Positions 35,119-47,263 of a DNA stretch of 64,000 bases are shown here, piece after piece. Each line of letters starts with the position of its first letter. Position 1 is the stretch's first letter. A program made the position numbers and the translations under genes. Below the pieces are notes generated by a model. The model had not been told where the DNA came from, made no database searches, and saw nothing but the letters and a program-made list of their open reading frames with translations. This stretch comes from Polytrichum commune (lineage: Eukaryota > Streptophyta > Polytrichopsida > Polytrichales > Polytrichaceae), in contig OX485805.1 in the NCBI GenBank assembly GCA_950295325.1, forward strand, positions 53,778,758 through 53,842,757, in the 5' to 3' direction.

Positions 35119-36367
35119 ATGGAGGGGTCTTTAGAGAGGAGTGGATGGAATTTTAGTGAAGTGTATGAGGCGATGCAAAGGTATCAAAGTGCTGAAGCTC
35201 ATACTTTCCAACCCTATCAAGCTCCTCTACAAGAACATGGAGGTAGTGTAGGGGTTCCCAAATTTTTTCAACCACTTTGTGGAAATCATATTCCTCCTCC
35301 GTCTCCGTTGATTATAGACATGTGTGCAAGTAATTTGAAGAGAAAGACTACGGAAGAGATTGGTGATGAGGATGTCTAGATTATAGCTCCCTTAGCACCG
35401 AAGAAAAAAAGAATCGCAACTTCAAAAAAGCCTCAGAAAAAAAACATGAAGGAGGTGGAAGAAGATGAAGAACTCGAATCAAAAAAATGAAGGGATAGCT
35501 ATGTGGAGACAATGATTGCAATGCGCGGTGAGATATAACCTGAATTTTTGAAGAACGCAAAGAAACAAGGTAAGATTTTTGCAACCCTAAATTTTTTGAA
35601 AAAAAAATTCTAATTTCTGATTTGGCCAATTTGGCCTTTTTAAAGGCCTTGGCCTCTCGCCCCTGAGCCCCCCTAGTGCTTGTATCAAGCCTTGGGAGAG
35701 CAAGTTGTGGGTGCTAAGGTTTGATCCCTCCACCTCCCACACGCGAGAAGATGTATCCATCGGAGTACCAACTATACATTCCTTTCCACCGTGTCCACTT
35801 TGTCTCATATGTAGTAATTAAACTAGAATCATTTCTGTTATTTATCGTCCTTATAACGCTCTCATGTTATGTGCAGGGGTGGATATATGGTTGAAATTGC
35901 ATACTCGTTTGCTTGCAGTAATTTCTGAACTGAACCGAACTTCCGAGGGTTGCAAAAAAAAATTCAATATCTGGTACAAGTTGTACAAAGAAGACAAGCT
36001 GGCAAATGGAATCTCAGGATCAGATCGTCATGCTTGTAAGTTCTATGATTCTTTTGATCAGTGGTGGCATCAAACTGGAACTGTAATGAAGCATGTGACA
36101 GCATCCGCTAGTGATTCTGTTAGTGTCGAAGACAACACCACAGACAATGAGAATGATTTGCATTCAAAGAACACTCCAATTCCAGCTATGACAGCGACTC
36201 CAAATTCAACACTCAAAGTGGACAAGAGGAATTTTCAAGAGCGATGCTATGGAGTTTTTGTACAAATGGCCGAAAACAGTTCAGTCATGGTGAATTTTTT
36301 TGAGAAAACCAATACTTTATTAGAAAGGATAGACCGACAGATGGATAGGCTTATAGACAAACTTTAG
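35119..36367 (+). pseudogene. Harbinger Myb/SANT-like DNA-binding protein
   Basis: Starts at ATG 35119; a phase-consistent GT-AG intron spans 35570-35876; ends at TAG 36365-36367. Exon 1 has an S/P/Q-rich N-terminus, the lysine-rich run P-K-K-K-R, and the start of a trihelix-type Myb/SANT domain (R-D-S-Y-V-E-T-M-I-A-M-R). Exon 2 completes it (S-E-G-C-K-K-K-F-N-I-W-Y-K-L-Y-K) and ends in a helical tail (R-I-D-R-Q-M-D-R-L-I-D-K). In PIF/Harbinger elements this protein binds the element ends and brings the transposase into the nucleus. Three in-frame stops break exon 1 (TAG 35377, TGA 35488, TAA 35536); the TGA falls where the family has the first domain tryptophan. Exon 2 is intact. Confidence 0.82.
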
Positions 36368-36369
36368 AA

Positions 36370-37853
36370 TTAATCCTCTTCCGAATCAGATGCATCATGG
36401 TCACGAGGGAAGAGAATTTTTTCCTCCATCATCAAATGGACTTCCCAAAAAAATTGAACTAGTAATTTATGTGCTTGTGTTGCTTGCACCAACAAATTTT
36501 TAATCATTGTTTCTTTGTCTTTTTTTGTTTCAATAACCCCCGCACTCTCATCTTCATCTTCTCCTACATCTTCAAATGCATTTACCACAGTTTTTTCAAG
36601 GTCTTCAATTTGCATAGTTCATGCTTCAACCTCGTCCATTTTCAGGTACATCCTCATCTCTTTTGCAGCTTCTGTAGCTGCCATAAATATATCTACATTT
36701 TCTAACTATCCAAGTTAATTTATGCTCTCCCTATGTATGATTCTTTCTCCTTCTTTGTCCATTCATCAACAAATTTATCTCGGTGTATTATGCACAAGTT
36801 GTGAAGACAAATGCAAGTAGTGACCAAATTAGATACATATCGGAGAGGCATGTCAATTCTTTTTAATAGAAGTCTCCATCTCCTTTTCAATATGCCAAAA
36901 GTTCTTTCTACTGCCATTATTGTTGATGATTAGATGAAATTCCAATGCGCCTTTGCTCTAGGTAATCCATCTTTTTCACCTTTGAAAAGAGAGTAGAACC
37001 ATGGTCTCATTGGATAAGCAGCATCACCCATAAGTTTGTAAGGTAATAGCTCACATTTCATCATTTTTTTTCCAATATCTGAATTTTGGAACAAAGTCCA
37101 ATCATGGCAGTACCCAACCCATCCAAAATCATAATCCCAAAACCTACATTTGCTATGCACTACACCTTGAAGTAGAGCTGAATAGGAACATTTTCTACAA
37201 TAATATGAAGTAGGATCTATAGGAAGAGCAATGATAGGTATATGACTACCATCAACCGCTCCAATTACATAAGGTAATCCCCTGAGCTCCTCAAACTCGG
37301 CTGCAATTCTATTCAATGTAGCTTTAGATTGTTTCTCAATTACCAGTGGTTTTAAATGTTTCTCAATTGCTGCACAAAACTCCCTTACAATGATAGATGC
37401 AGTACTTTCATGAATTCCATAAGTTTTAGTACAACCGCGTAATGAATTACCACTACTAACTCTAATAAAAGAAAGAGCAATCCGGTTTCTAACAGGAATG
37501 GATGCTCTGAAATTTATATCCTTACGACTTAATAATGGAGATAAGACACCGCACAAATAATCAAAAGTTTCGGGAAGTAACCTTGTATGTTGTTTGAATA
37601 ACTTAACCGAGTAACATCCAAATAACAATTTGTCCGCAAAAATAGTACTCCGGTCATACATCCAAATACTCCGTATCCTCCTAGACGTACTACTCCCCAC
37701 AACCATCGTAGCAAAAACGATTGTCATGGCAGCATAATGTTCATGTAAAGCAATTTTTTGCAAAATTGCAACAACCGCCATAACATGTCGCACGGCCATG
37801 AAGAACACAAGAGCAACTAAAATCTTCCGTCTACGTTCATCCATCTTGTACAA
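36370..37853 (-). pseudogene. Harbinger DDE transposase (HARBI1-like), one nonsense codon
   Basis: The frame from ATG 37853 runs to TAA at 36932-36930, then continues in the same frame 36929-36720. Landmarks: an N-terminal hydrophobic region, an HTH-like segment (Y-G-I-H-E-S-T-A-S), first Asp in I-G-A-V-D-G-S-H-I-P-I, second Asp in G-Y-C-H-D-W, and Glu in V-E-R-T-F-G-I-L-K-R-R-W. The TAA lies between the second Asp and the Glu where the family usually has N-F-x-x-S-S, so the single change separates the catalytic triad. A further acidic, coiled-coil-like frame (36615-36370, ending D-A-S-D-S-E-E-D) probably belongs to the C-terminus through an intron or a frameshift. The protein would cut and rejoin element ends at TTA targets. 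Confidence 0.85.
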
Positions 37854-38227
37854 ATGACAATGAAAAGAAAGAAAGAGGGGTTGAAATTTTCCTAAATTTA
37901 TTGAATCGGCTTGGCTTCTTGGCCCGAGGGCCTTTACATATGGGAAAATTGGCCCCCGTTATAATCTTATTATAATGTGTAGTAGAGGCCGGCCTCCAAC
38001 CCAAAAAAAGGCTCAAATTTTGTGCAATCGGCCTCAAGGGAAATTGGCCCGACCTCTAGGTATAAAGCGGCCCTTAACGTCCTCCCTATATTTCCCATGC
38101 CATAAAGATAGGCTTTCTAAAGGAGGGCTTTCCCATAAAGAAGGATGACGTTTTCAATGTCATCCGTGAGGCCTTCATCCCCCGAAGGTACAAGTGTAGG
38201 TGTTGGTTCACCCTAGCCAAGAAAAGG

Positions 38228-39683
38228 TGGGGGAGTAAAGGGGGGGGGGGAGGGGGTCAAATAGAATTATGGGTTACTATGTGAGTGTATATTACAAAAA
38301 ATGAGTTACATAATTTTCCTAATATGACGTGCCAATTGGTTTGTGGACTATTATACGGACATTTTGCCCATCTCATTTGAACTTCATTGTTGTTCTTGTG
38401 ACTTGGTGGAATCATTCCTTGTATGTTTCAGGAAACCACATGCAAAATGAGGTCAAATAAGAGGGCACTGCAACTGCCTTTAAAAAATGGCTAACTAATT
38501 ATATGCAATTCTATAAAATTTAATATCTTTTCAAAGGATGATATTTTTAGGACTTGACCACTATAGATGTCAAACAACATATTAAAATCCAAAAGTACAA
38601 TGAATACATATTATCACTCATACTTATAAGTTTCAATAAACCAATAAAATTTTAATTGATGGTACAACAAATTTGGTGTGTTTGTGGGGGGCATGATACA
38701 AACCCAACTTGGTAAAGTGATGCCTTGTAGCCTTGGGAGGCACTGCAGATTCCTTTAATGCTTTGGGAAGAAGGGCGTGGGGGTCATGACAACAAACACA
38801 TGAATCTTTTATCTTTTTTTAGAAAAAAATAGAGGACAATGAAGGACAATGGTGGTGAAGGAGACCAACCTCCATGGAAGAGGCTACCCACAAGTGAGGA
38901 AGAAAAGAACCCCAAACCATAAGTCCTTCCACAACCAAGGTTGATCCTCAACATTCACGTCATCGTCTTGTGAATCTAGGCCAAAGGGTTCCTCAAATCA
39001 TGTACTCACACGTAGTGCATATGTGGCACTGACGTGGCTCTTCCATTATTTACACCCCTATCATGAACTTGAAATAAAAAGAGAATTGAAATAATGTGAT
39101 GACCCCTTTTTTTAAACACCGCCTTTTTTTCTCTCTCATGAAAATGATACCTTTTATTAACGTTTTTTTGGTGAAAAGTATATCCCTTTGGATTTTTTTT
39201 CCACCTTAATTTTTGTCATATCTTACAAAGAATGATCTCCCTGAGACTTGTGATTGACATTACCAATTCCAAGTTTAAGGATTGATGTGGCAAGACCAAA
39301 TCTGTGAGCCCTATCCATGTTTACCTTAAAATTCAATGCGATAACATAATTATATTTTTATATTAAAGGATTTTTTAATAGAATAATTTATTGATATTGA
39401 AATTATACATTTTGGTCCACTTAAAAAGTGGATATTAATTTAAAATTTTTCAAAACAACAAGAAGTTCATTCACACACATGCATTATCATGTGTGGATGT
39501 GAGGCTAGTCTAGGCCTTATGGAGATAAGTTGCTTGCACTTGGGAGATCTCGGATTTGAACCCTCAAGCCAACAAGGTAAGTAGATCATAGTGGAAGTTG
39601 TAGTACTAGGTAGTAAATGCCGATAATTTTTTCTTTTACAATCAAACTTTATTCATATAGTTTATATCATCATGATGGCACAT
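38228..39683. other. No gene recognised
   Basis: Begins with a G-rich tract (38221-38258), then AT-rich DNA. A stretch near 39490-39580 (GAGATCTCGGATTTGAACCCTC) looks faintly like an RNA-polymerase-III B box of a SINE, without a convincing A box. Confidence 0.35.
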
Positions 39684-39686
39684 TTA

Positions 39687-40537
39687 CTACACTAAATATT
39701 GTATTTAGTGTCATATGACATTCTATATCACTCTAGCAACTTTTCTAATGACACTTCTTATGAGTAAGTTTACAAAGATATTTACCCTAACTTACTTTTC
39801 GTTCATCCATTGTTGGTGTATTCAACATCCACGGGTAGATCACTTAGTGCATTTTAAAAACGACGTGCGGCATAATATAGAGAGGATTAAAATCATTTGA
39901 AATAAAAATTATAAAGGAATTCCAAATAATGAAGGGGCCATTAAATGTAGACAATCCCATTATAAGTAAGTTAGATGGACATAAAACGTGGGCCATTATT
40001 TTTTTGTAAATTAATATAGGGGCTGAAGATAAGGATTCCATGCTTTCCCTCAACACTCGTCAATTACGTTAGGAAGTAGATTAGCTTTTATTACTTAAAA
40101 GGAATATAGAGTACAAAAAATTGCAGTGACTTGGACAATATTAGTAATGGAAGGGTGCAAACAAATGTGCCATTTTTGAAATTTAAGTAATTATAGGGAG
40201 GCTTTAATTCAATCCTTGAAGGTAAATAGCCCCAAAACAAAAAAAACCCCAGCCGCACGTGGTGCACAGAAATGCCTTAGAGTGATCTACCCGTGTCAAC
40301 ATCCTAACATTTCCATAATTAAATATTGTCATGGAAGATTGGAAATTGGATGAAAAAACACTTAGTAATTGACAGTTCTTGCAACATTGTAAATCTACAT
40401 TGCCCGAATGTTTTCACAAAGAATGACAAATGATGTTAGGTTTACATTTAGTGTTGGTGAGACTACACGGGCAATTTACAATTAGTATTGAGCAAGACAA
40501 ATATAATTGGTGACACTAAATACACTATTTAGTGTAG
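39687..40537. mobile_element. CTACACTAAATA-family MITE, hosting a second element
   Basis: Left end CTACACTAAATATTG, right end CTATTTAGTGTAG, flanked by TTA on both sides (39684-39686, 40538-40540). This is a 3-bp duplication of PIF/Harbinger type. Each end is also nearly palindromic in itself (CACTAAATA...TATTTAGTG). Without the nested 466-bp element and its duplicated octamer it is about 377 bp, close to the sizes of its relatives. Confidence 0.82.
39830..40295. mobile_element. 466-bp relative of the 5.7-kb transposon (8-bp duplication)
   Basis: Ends CACGGGTAGATCACT and its exact reverse complement, flanked by the 8-bp repeat TCAACATC (39822-39829 and 40296-40303). Subterminal ACGTGCGGC motifs occur on both sides. 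The interior text (TATAAGTAA, TATGGnCCATTAAA-like, ATTAGGGGC-like, GGTAAATAGCCCC) corresponds to the subterminal regions of the 5,740-bp element. Non-coding deletion derivative. Confidence 0.88.
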
Positions 40538-40956
40538 TTACTATGACATGTGAAACTACTAAAGAATACATCCATTTATCTCATTCCATGATGTCAAAGA
40601 AAGAGTGACATAAAATGAGGTCAATTAAATATATTGTTCTAAATCGTCAAGTCCCAAAAAAACACATGCTTTTGCCTTAAATCAGATTGAAATGCCCATA
40701 GTGTCTTGTAGTAGTGGGGGATGACAAAATGTTACCACTCATTCTCAATCACTATGTAGATAGTTACGTAATCTAGAAACCGCATGTTTATAAAATCTAC
40801 CACCTTCATAAATCGTAAAACCATATTGGCCATGAGTGAGTTGTGAGACCATGTGATTCATGTAGGGAGTTGTTCGCATGTTATCTGAATGAGAATCACC
40901 AAGTTGAGATTAAGTTATCATCAGTTGAGTCAATCTCAAACCTTGGCTGGAACTTC

Positions 40957-41449
40957 GGGCCACTTCACACACGAGCCAAGAGCCGTCACCGTGAAATTGT
41001 GAGAGCCCAAAAGAAAGTGTCCCAAAGGCCATCCCCAAAAACCTCCAAAATCATGCAATGTGCTCACAAACCCTCAAGTGTAGTGTGAAGTCATATGTGA
41101 CTGGGCCCTCAACGAAATGCCATTTCAATGAATTTCTATTCATGAGGGTCCTCACACATGATGAAATAGAATAAATCAACGGTTCCCGATTTATGGTCTC
41201 CCAGTTTTGTATTAGACCTACCTTCAAGAGGTAGTTTTTGAAAATAGTCCAAGTGACCATGAAACACGATCCATTCGATGCCATGTAAGAATCCATGCAG
41301 ACTTTACATCCATCTTGCATTCACATACTCCCTTGGTCCCTCAAGCGTAGTGTGAAGTAGCGAACTTGGCCCGGCTCCGCCTTTTCCACCAATGAGAGTG
41401 CTTGAAGTGTAATGGTCACGGGCTCTCAGTCTCGTGTGTGAAGTGGCCC
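40957..41449. mobile_element. 493-bp MITE with GGGCCACTTCACAC ends
   Basis: Left end GGGCCACTTCACACACGAG and right end its exact reverse complement. The flanking triplets are TTC and TTA, one base short of a perfect Harbinger-type duplication. Internally it has a second inverted pair (CTCAAGTGTAGTGTGAAG and CTCAAGCGTAGTGTGAAG-type text). A rearranged relative is at 21515-21672. Confidence 0.8.
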
Positions 41450-41452
41450 TTA

Positions 41453-44400
41453 TAATCGAGTATTAGACAGAAGACAGCATCAACTGCCAAAGAAGGATAT
41501 TGTATCTCAACCAGATTTGAAAGGATTTTCCTAAAGCTTCTTGGTGGTTGTCTCTTGCCTGATTTACCTAACGGTCAGTTTGGAATTCGGTAATATACTT
41601 ACTTGGAACAGGAATCCAGGGCATGACTAGTCGTGCCAGAGGGGCTCTATGACATCTGGGCAGTGCAGCTGTCAGACATCATTTCCAGCTGCAAATGAAG
41701 AAGCATTGTAACTTGTAAGTCTGATATTTCGAGGATTTCCTCCCCTTCTACAGGTTGGTCAACAAATTCGGATGTCGTTAAATGTTATTATATCCCATGC
41801 ACGTTTGTCGCTGATGTGCACAAAAGTTACTTATAGCTACTCACTGCAACAGACACCTTACCCACCCACGTAGAATTTTCATGCACATGTTGCAAAAGTC
41901 TTTATACTTCTGTCTGAAATGTTTTCGTATTCTGTTCCAATTAGGCTGTGTGCTCTGAAAGATGTATATGCAGTAGTCACTTCAAACGTACAATATCCAG
42001 TACAGCAACCGACCCTAGTTTATAGTTTCAACTTGTCAATGGTGTTATTCGTGACAATTGAGCAGACTATAAGTTGCAATAATAGAATCTGCAATAGCTT
42101 CCAGGAATGTATGTGATTTACATATAAAAGTTGTCTTTAAATGTCATACAGAACATGAAGCTCAGCAAAACCCTTCACTTTCACAGGCACTTTTATTCTT
42201 GTATAGCTTGCCTTTCCCATCTTAGAACCAAAAATTAAACATAGGGTCACAAAGTTTTCGGTCTATTTTCAGCTTCAACGGAGATAATTCCTAAGTTTGG
42301 TCATTTTTTTCTTGATGATTAGGAACTTCTTGGGAGCTACGAAATTGGTGGGCATGGCCTATCTAAATCATGGGTACTCGAAGAATTTCCGCCGTTGAAC
42401 ACACCATAGACAAGATGCACCTTCTAACACCAGAAAGCTCCTTCCGTGTGGTAAGAGAGAACTATTGCATATGAATGTACTTCTCATCCATCCAAGATTA
42501 AAAAAATAAAAAATTGGATCCCTAATAGGTTTGTGTAGCTAACGCATCTCAAATGGCTTAGACTAATCAAGGGTCTTAAAGCTAATACTAGTGTCAAGTT
42601 AACTATTAAATGTAATCTTTGGATTGCATACTATTTCAAGGCTTTTATGTTCGATGATTGAGAGGTAGAAATGTTTGTATGTGATGATTCTTAGTTTTGC
42701 TCACTTATCCTTCTAGGGACAACTTTATTGGCATATAGAAAATTATGTCCCCTTCATAATTTTCCTTTAATTCATGATTTTTTTAAGTAGTAAGGAGTAA
42801 CATAATCTTATCAATAGAAATGAATTTTAGCACATATTGGACTATTCATTTCTCTTTATAATTTGAATAAAAATCACCAAATTATGGTTTTAAAATCTTA
42901 TAGGAATATTTCATTGTAGATCCCATTTCTCGTGGATGAAGTCACTAAAATACTCATAAATTTGATATATGGATGCGTATTCTCATCCAAAACTTGACTT
43001 CATCATTTTGATGATTGTTGCCAATTAGGCTACCTTGTAATTTTGAGGACATTATAGGTATTCAATAAGGAAATTGGAAGAAACCATGGGTTTAGTTCCA
43101 AACCATGAGTTAACACAAAGTAATCTAAGTTTTCTTAATGCTCAATCATTATCACTAGGAAGTGATGTCGGACAATTAAAAACTTACTTTTTAGCTTATC
43201 CTGCTAGGATGGGTGGGCCAATCTAGCCTTGCATAGGCCAGTCCGAGATTTAGGACAATGAGTCCCATGTGCATGCCCTTTTTAATAATTTAATTTTCTC
43301 TCAATGTTTGAGAGGTGGGAAGAGGAGATCCCAAAATTTGCACCTAACTTTCAAAATAGGCTCCGAAACACAATGAGCTCCTGAGCTGTGAAAAGAAAGA
43401 TTTCGCAAAGAAGGATCGAGCTCACGATCTCATCCCTCTTTTGAGGGACCTTACAGATATCTCTATTTTCTTATTTTAAACATCACTGATAGGTGAGTGC
43501 TGGTGTTTGAAGTCTCTTTCAGGCAAGGTTAAAAGTTCAGTATCCCCGATATTCTAGCTTGTTGATTTTGGCATGGTAATTGCAGACAATCAATATATCT
43601 AATAGTCAAATCCAGCATGAATTAGGGTTTAGGAATCCAGCCACTGTAGTGATATGGAGAGTTCCACATGGAAAGGTGGATCTGTGCTGTTGTTGAGTAA
43701 GTTGAGCTAAGAGTAAAATGTTGCTGCAGTAGAGTGGTCCAATTTCAAAACGAAGAAAAAATTGGTTCCCATTCACTGGCATAAAGTACACCTCCAGGAC
43801 ACCATTGGAGGCCCATATATCTCAAGGACAATAGCCGGGGCAGTGATAGTGAGTGACTGTCAAAAGTAACTTGATACTTGAAATTTTATATAATTACTTT
43901 ACATTCTGTTATTCATTCAGAGCGATCAAAGAAAAAGCGATTAAAAATCACCGGAATAGTGATAGAAATCATTGGTGAACCTCATCGTCCACAAACGCTG
44001 GCGGGCAATCACAAGTGATTGTCGTAAAGCTGGTTGCCAGCAGGCTTCATAACTTCATTGCTATTGTCAGAGAGACATGGAATATCATCCTCCATGGCCA
44101 CATCACTGCATTCATCACTACATAAAAAACAAATGAGATTATGTTGCATGGCACAGAGGTTCCAATGTGCTTCTGTACCAAGTTCTTCTGAGACAGTTAT
44201 AAAATACAGAGGAGCAACCGGCACACACAATTTTCACTCTGGTAGTGTTGCAGGGGTGAACTTGGAAAATCTCGCTCCTGACACAATTCATGCATTTGTT
44301 TGGAATTTGATAACATGGTTAGCATTGCCAATGCAAATAATTGCATGATCTGTAGTAATTTGAGGCTATACAAAGGGATCCAAGAAGGTGCATGGCATTG

Positions 44401-45151
44401 CACAACATTCAATCTCGGCTTTCGAAAATATGCAAGTCGTTCATGGTGTTATCTGCAAATGTAGAAAACTTTAACATAATTGCAAGTTGCAAAACATTTA
44501 CACTGCTTCAATCTGCTCCAGATCATGTCTCCACCCTAGACTTAGAACAACACTTTCCACTATCAAATTGCCGAGGGGCTATTAAGTGCACAGCCTGCTC
44601 CAAAAGATACCCAAACAATAATTTCTGACATGAACTGCAGAATGCAGGTTGATGTTCATGTTTCTTGCAAAGACATCACAAAGGTAACTGGGTTGTCTTG
44701 TCCCCATATATTTCCATAAAGTTACAATTTTCAAAGAATTCCAGCACAAAATCTGATATACACAAGGAGGCACACCCTCCCACTTATGAAGGTGATCTAG
44801 GATCCAACTGCATTAGCATTATGTGATCCATTTTGCAAAATTAACTAGAAGATATAATTCAAGTGCCTAAGTCTTGCCACAAATTTGAGCTCCTTAGAGT
44901 TCTCAATTATTTGGACACCCCTTACACTAATTCTGAGAAAATATTGTTGGCATGCAGTCGTTGCAAATGACTGTCGGTATTCAACCATACTCGGCCCAAA
45001 TATTTAGGAATGATGAATGAAGTCTCGCTTACACGTCCTCAAATAAACTTTTTTAGTTCCATTAACAATGAATTGCAACTGCTGCTTCCAGATTCCAATA
45101 GACATAACTTACATTTCACCATTTGGTTAACTTGGCTTTTGCAATCATATT
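41453..45151. other. Intergenic DNA downstream of XTH copy B
   Basis: Includes the 3' flank of the XTH gene. Minus-strand open pieces around 44009-44412 have an acidic run (D-V-A-M-E-D-D-I-P) but no domain I know, so I do not call a gene. The rest is AT-rich. Confidence 0.35.
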
Positions 45152-47044
45152 CTACAAAATGTTGAGGGTGCACTCAGTGGGCGGCACTTGGAAGCGCTTC
45201 TTGTCGGTGCAGTAATTGTAGTGAACATGATACTTCTTCACCCACATCAGTTGGTTGATCATGTGTGGGCTGAGTGTCTGCAAGGCAATCCCTGGGGCAG
45301 CAAATGTGCTGCTCTGGCAGCTCTGGACCGTTGTACTCCCGGCTATAGTGCACCCCACCAGGTTGAAATCAGTGTAGGTGGCAATGAAAGGAGCGGATGC
45401 CCAGTTAATTTTAATACGCCCTCCTTCAGTGGCCCAAATGCTACCGTCCCAGATGCTGGTGTACACTCCCATTGCCTGCTTGTTTGGGAATGGCATTCCA
45501 TTTGCTTCGTTGTTCTTGAACGTGCGGATGGGTGTGTTGTCCACAAAGAATCTGCACCCACCATGCCTCAGATTATTTTGCAATCCGGATACATTCAGTG
45601 ACTTGGACACACCAATTTCATCATATTTCAAAGACTCTGATATGGCACAGGGGCACAGGGAGCTTTGGTCAATTCACCACATGGGGAAAGATGTGGTAAT
45701 TTAAGTGGACCAAACCTGGTGAATGGTCCTCATGCATTCACCAGCTTCCCATATGGTAAATTGCTCAAAGTTTCCTGTGACCTACCAATGCAATCACTTA
45801 AACATGATGAATGTGAAATCAACTCTATCTACTATGCTTCATCTGATAGTCTTGAAAGATGGAATTGCATTTCTATAATGACCTAAATGGAAGCTCTTGA
45901 CTTTTTTTTGGGCAAGACTTGAGAGTCCCGTGCTCTGGTACTTACACTACGATATCCTTGTTCCACTGGACATGGTAGGTGTGGAAATCAGCAGTTGGGT
46001 CAAACCACAAAGTGAATTGCTGCTCCTTGCCACCGACGCCATTGGTATAAATATTGGTGTGGAGGAGGTAAGGCTGCCCTGATGTATTCCCCAAAAACTC
46101 AAAGTCGAACTCATCGTGGTTAGGCCCATCAGAAGAGAGCTGCACACAACCAACCAGAGAAATTGTCAAGTTACCAATTGTTGACATGTATTGTGACGCG
46201 TCTGCAATCTTAACAGACTTGGTGTCAGACCGCTCATGTGGAAATTACCATTGGCATGCTGCAGTTTCATGAGTTGCAGCTAAATTTGGGCTATGGGAGA
46301 AAGCGTGACCTAAATGATTCCTAAAATCAATCCAAAAATAAACATGTGGAATGATGGAGGTTGACAAAGCTGAGAATTTTACATAGAAAGTGGTCACAGT
46401 GCCTGCAGAATCGTTGGGGGGTAGCTTAATCTTCACTCCGTAGCTGCCGAATAGATATTTGTTTTTCGATCCAAATCCAGCAGCTGTGTGACATGTCCAG
46501 CGTAAAACAACAACAACAATATTAGGCCAATCCCAGACATGGACAAACACATACCTTGGCAGATTGGACATTCTGCCACTGCTGGCTGCGCCTCACTCAC
46601 TCACAAACCAATTCTATTGTTGACAAATTCCATCGCTTCCAGTAGAATCAAGTCACTGACAGGTACTGAACCGACTTGCTCAAGGGCATTGCACTTAGCT
46701 CGGATGTCTCTGAAATTTCAACAGAGAACACAAACATGGAGCTCATCCACTTCCTTATATTCAGTTCCACATTGACACACTGTCAGATGATCTCACAATT
46801 CTGAACACATTAAAAAGCAGGCAGCAGCTATGGAGATTAACATACCGGAAACTTGGTCAAGAAGGAGCTGAACTTGCTGGCCACCCTGCAACACCCTCAC
46901 ATTGTTGGGCCCCGCAAAAGAAGTGAACATGGTGGTGAAAACCTGCGGCGGCTGCCCATTTCCCCCGCTCACACAGAACACCAACACCGCCAACACCAGT
47001 GCAAGGGCACTGCTTCCAACGGTACCACTCCTCCTCGACGTCAT
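45152..47044 (-). CDS. XTH: Xyloglucan endotransglucosylase/hydrolase (GH16), copy B
   Basis: Exons 47044-46846, 46483-46383, 46139-45946 and 45551-45152, joined at GT-AG sites, encode 297 residues plus TAG. Exons 2 and 3 have exactly the same lengths (101 and 194) and all phases match copy A, so the two are paralogues. A signal peptide ([11 protein letters not shown]) ends near G-N-G-Q. The active site [10 protein letters not shown] spans 108-117 with Glu110, Asp112 and Glu114; N-T-S (Asn118) is the glycosylation site beside it. The last exon has F-F-V-D-N-T-P-I-R and the XET C-terminal domain with paired cysteines (V-H-Y-N-Y-C...T-E-C). The start is the second Met, which lines up with copy A; an in-frame Met at 47083 would give 310 residues. 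The enzyme remodels xyloglucan in the wall. Intact. Confidence 0.93.
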
Positions 47045-47263
47045 CCCTAACGAACCTAAACCAGAGCTCCCAGCATTCAACACAAGTCGTCACCCTGCTG
47101 CTGCAGGACTCGACTTCAATACAACACTGCGGAGCTCGTACTATCCTGCGGACGACGACTGCAGATGCAGGATGATATTGATCTCTTTCAATGGCTATGT
47201 GTATTAGTTCCAGGTAAGAAAGGCGCTGCAAAAGTACTGAAGGTCCGGTACCGGCAGGGGCTG

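Larger units (their letters stand above)
34694..38073. mobile_element. PIF/Harbinger transposon with both genes, 3.4 kb
   Basis: The right end CCTCTAGGTATAAAGCGGCCC is followed by TTA (38074-38076). The left end GCTTTACACCTAGAG lacks the outermost GGGCC, having drifted to GTATT. Inside are the two standard Harbinger genes: a Myb/trihelix-like protein (plus strand) and a DDE transposase (minus strand), convergent with 2 bp between their stops. The 533-bp element at 20057-20589 is its deletion derivative. Confidence 0.9.
33853..38218. mobile_element. Mutator-like element with 145-bp inverted repeats, hosting a Harbinger element
   Basis: Inverted arms 33853-33997 and 38074-38218, equal in length and almost identical, start GGCTAGGGTGAACC. 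They are flanked by the perfect 9-bp direct repeat AAGAAAAGG (33844-33852 and 38219-38227). Long terminal inverted repeats plus a 9-bp duplication define a Mutator-like element. Without the nested Harbinger element it is about 980 bp and has no transposase, so it is non-autonomous. The right arm's inner edge is exactly the TTA at the Harbinger boundary. Confidence 0.9.

Noticed and set aside
39490-39590. tRNA-derived SINE (B-box-like GGATTTGAACCCTC); similar hint at 35680-35750
   Set aside because: No convincing A box at the right distance, no cloverleaf and no flanking duplication.
44009-44412. Small minus-strand gene downstream of XTH copy B
   Set aside because: Short overlapping frames, no domain and no consistent splice sites.
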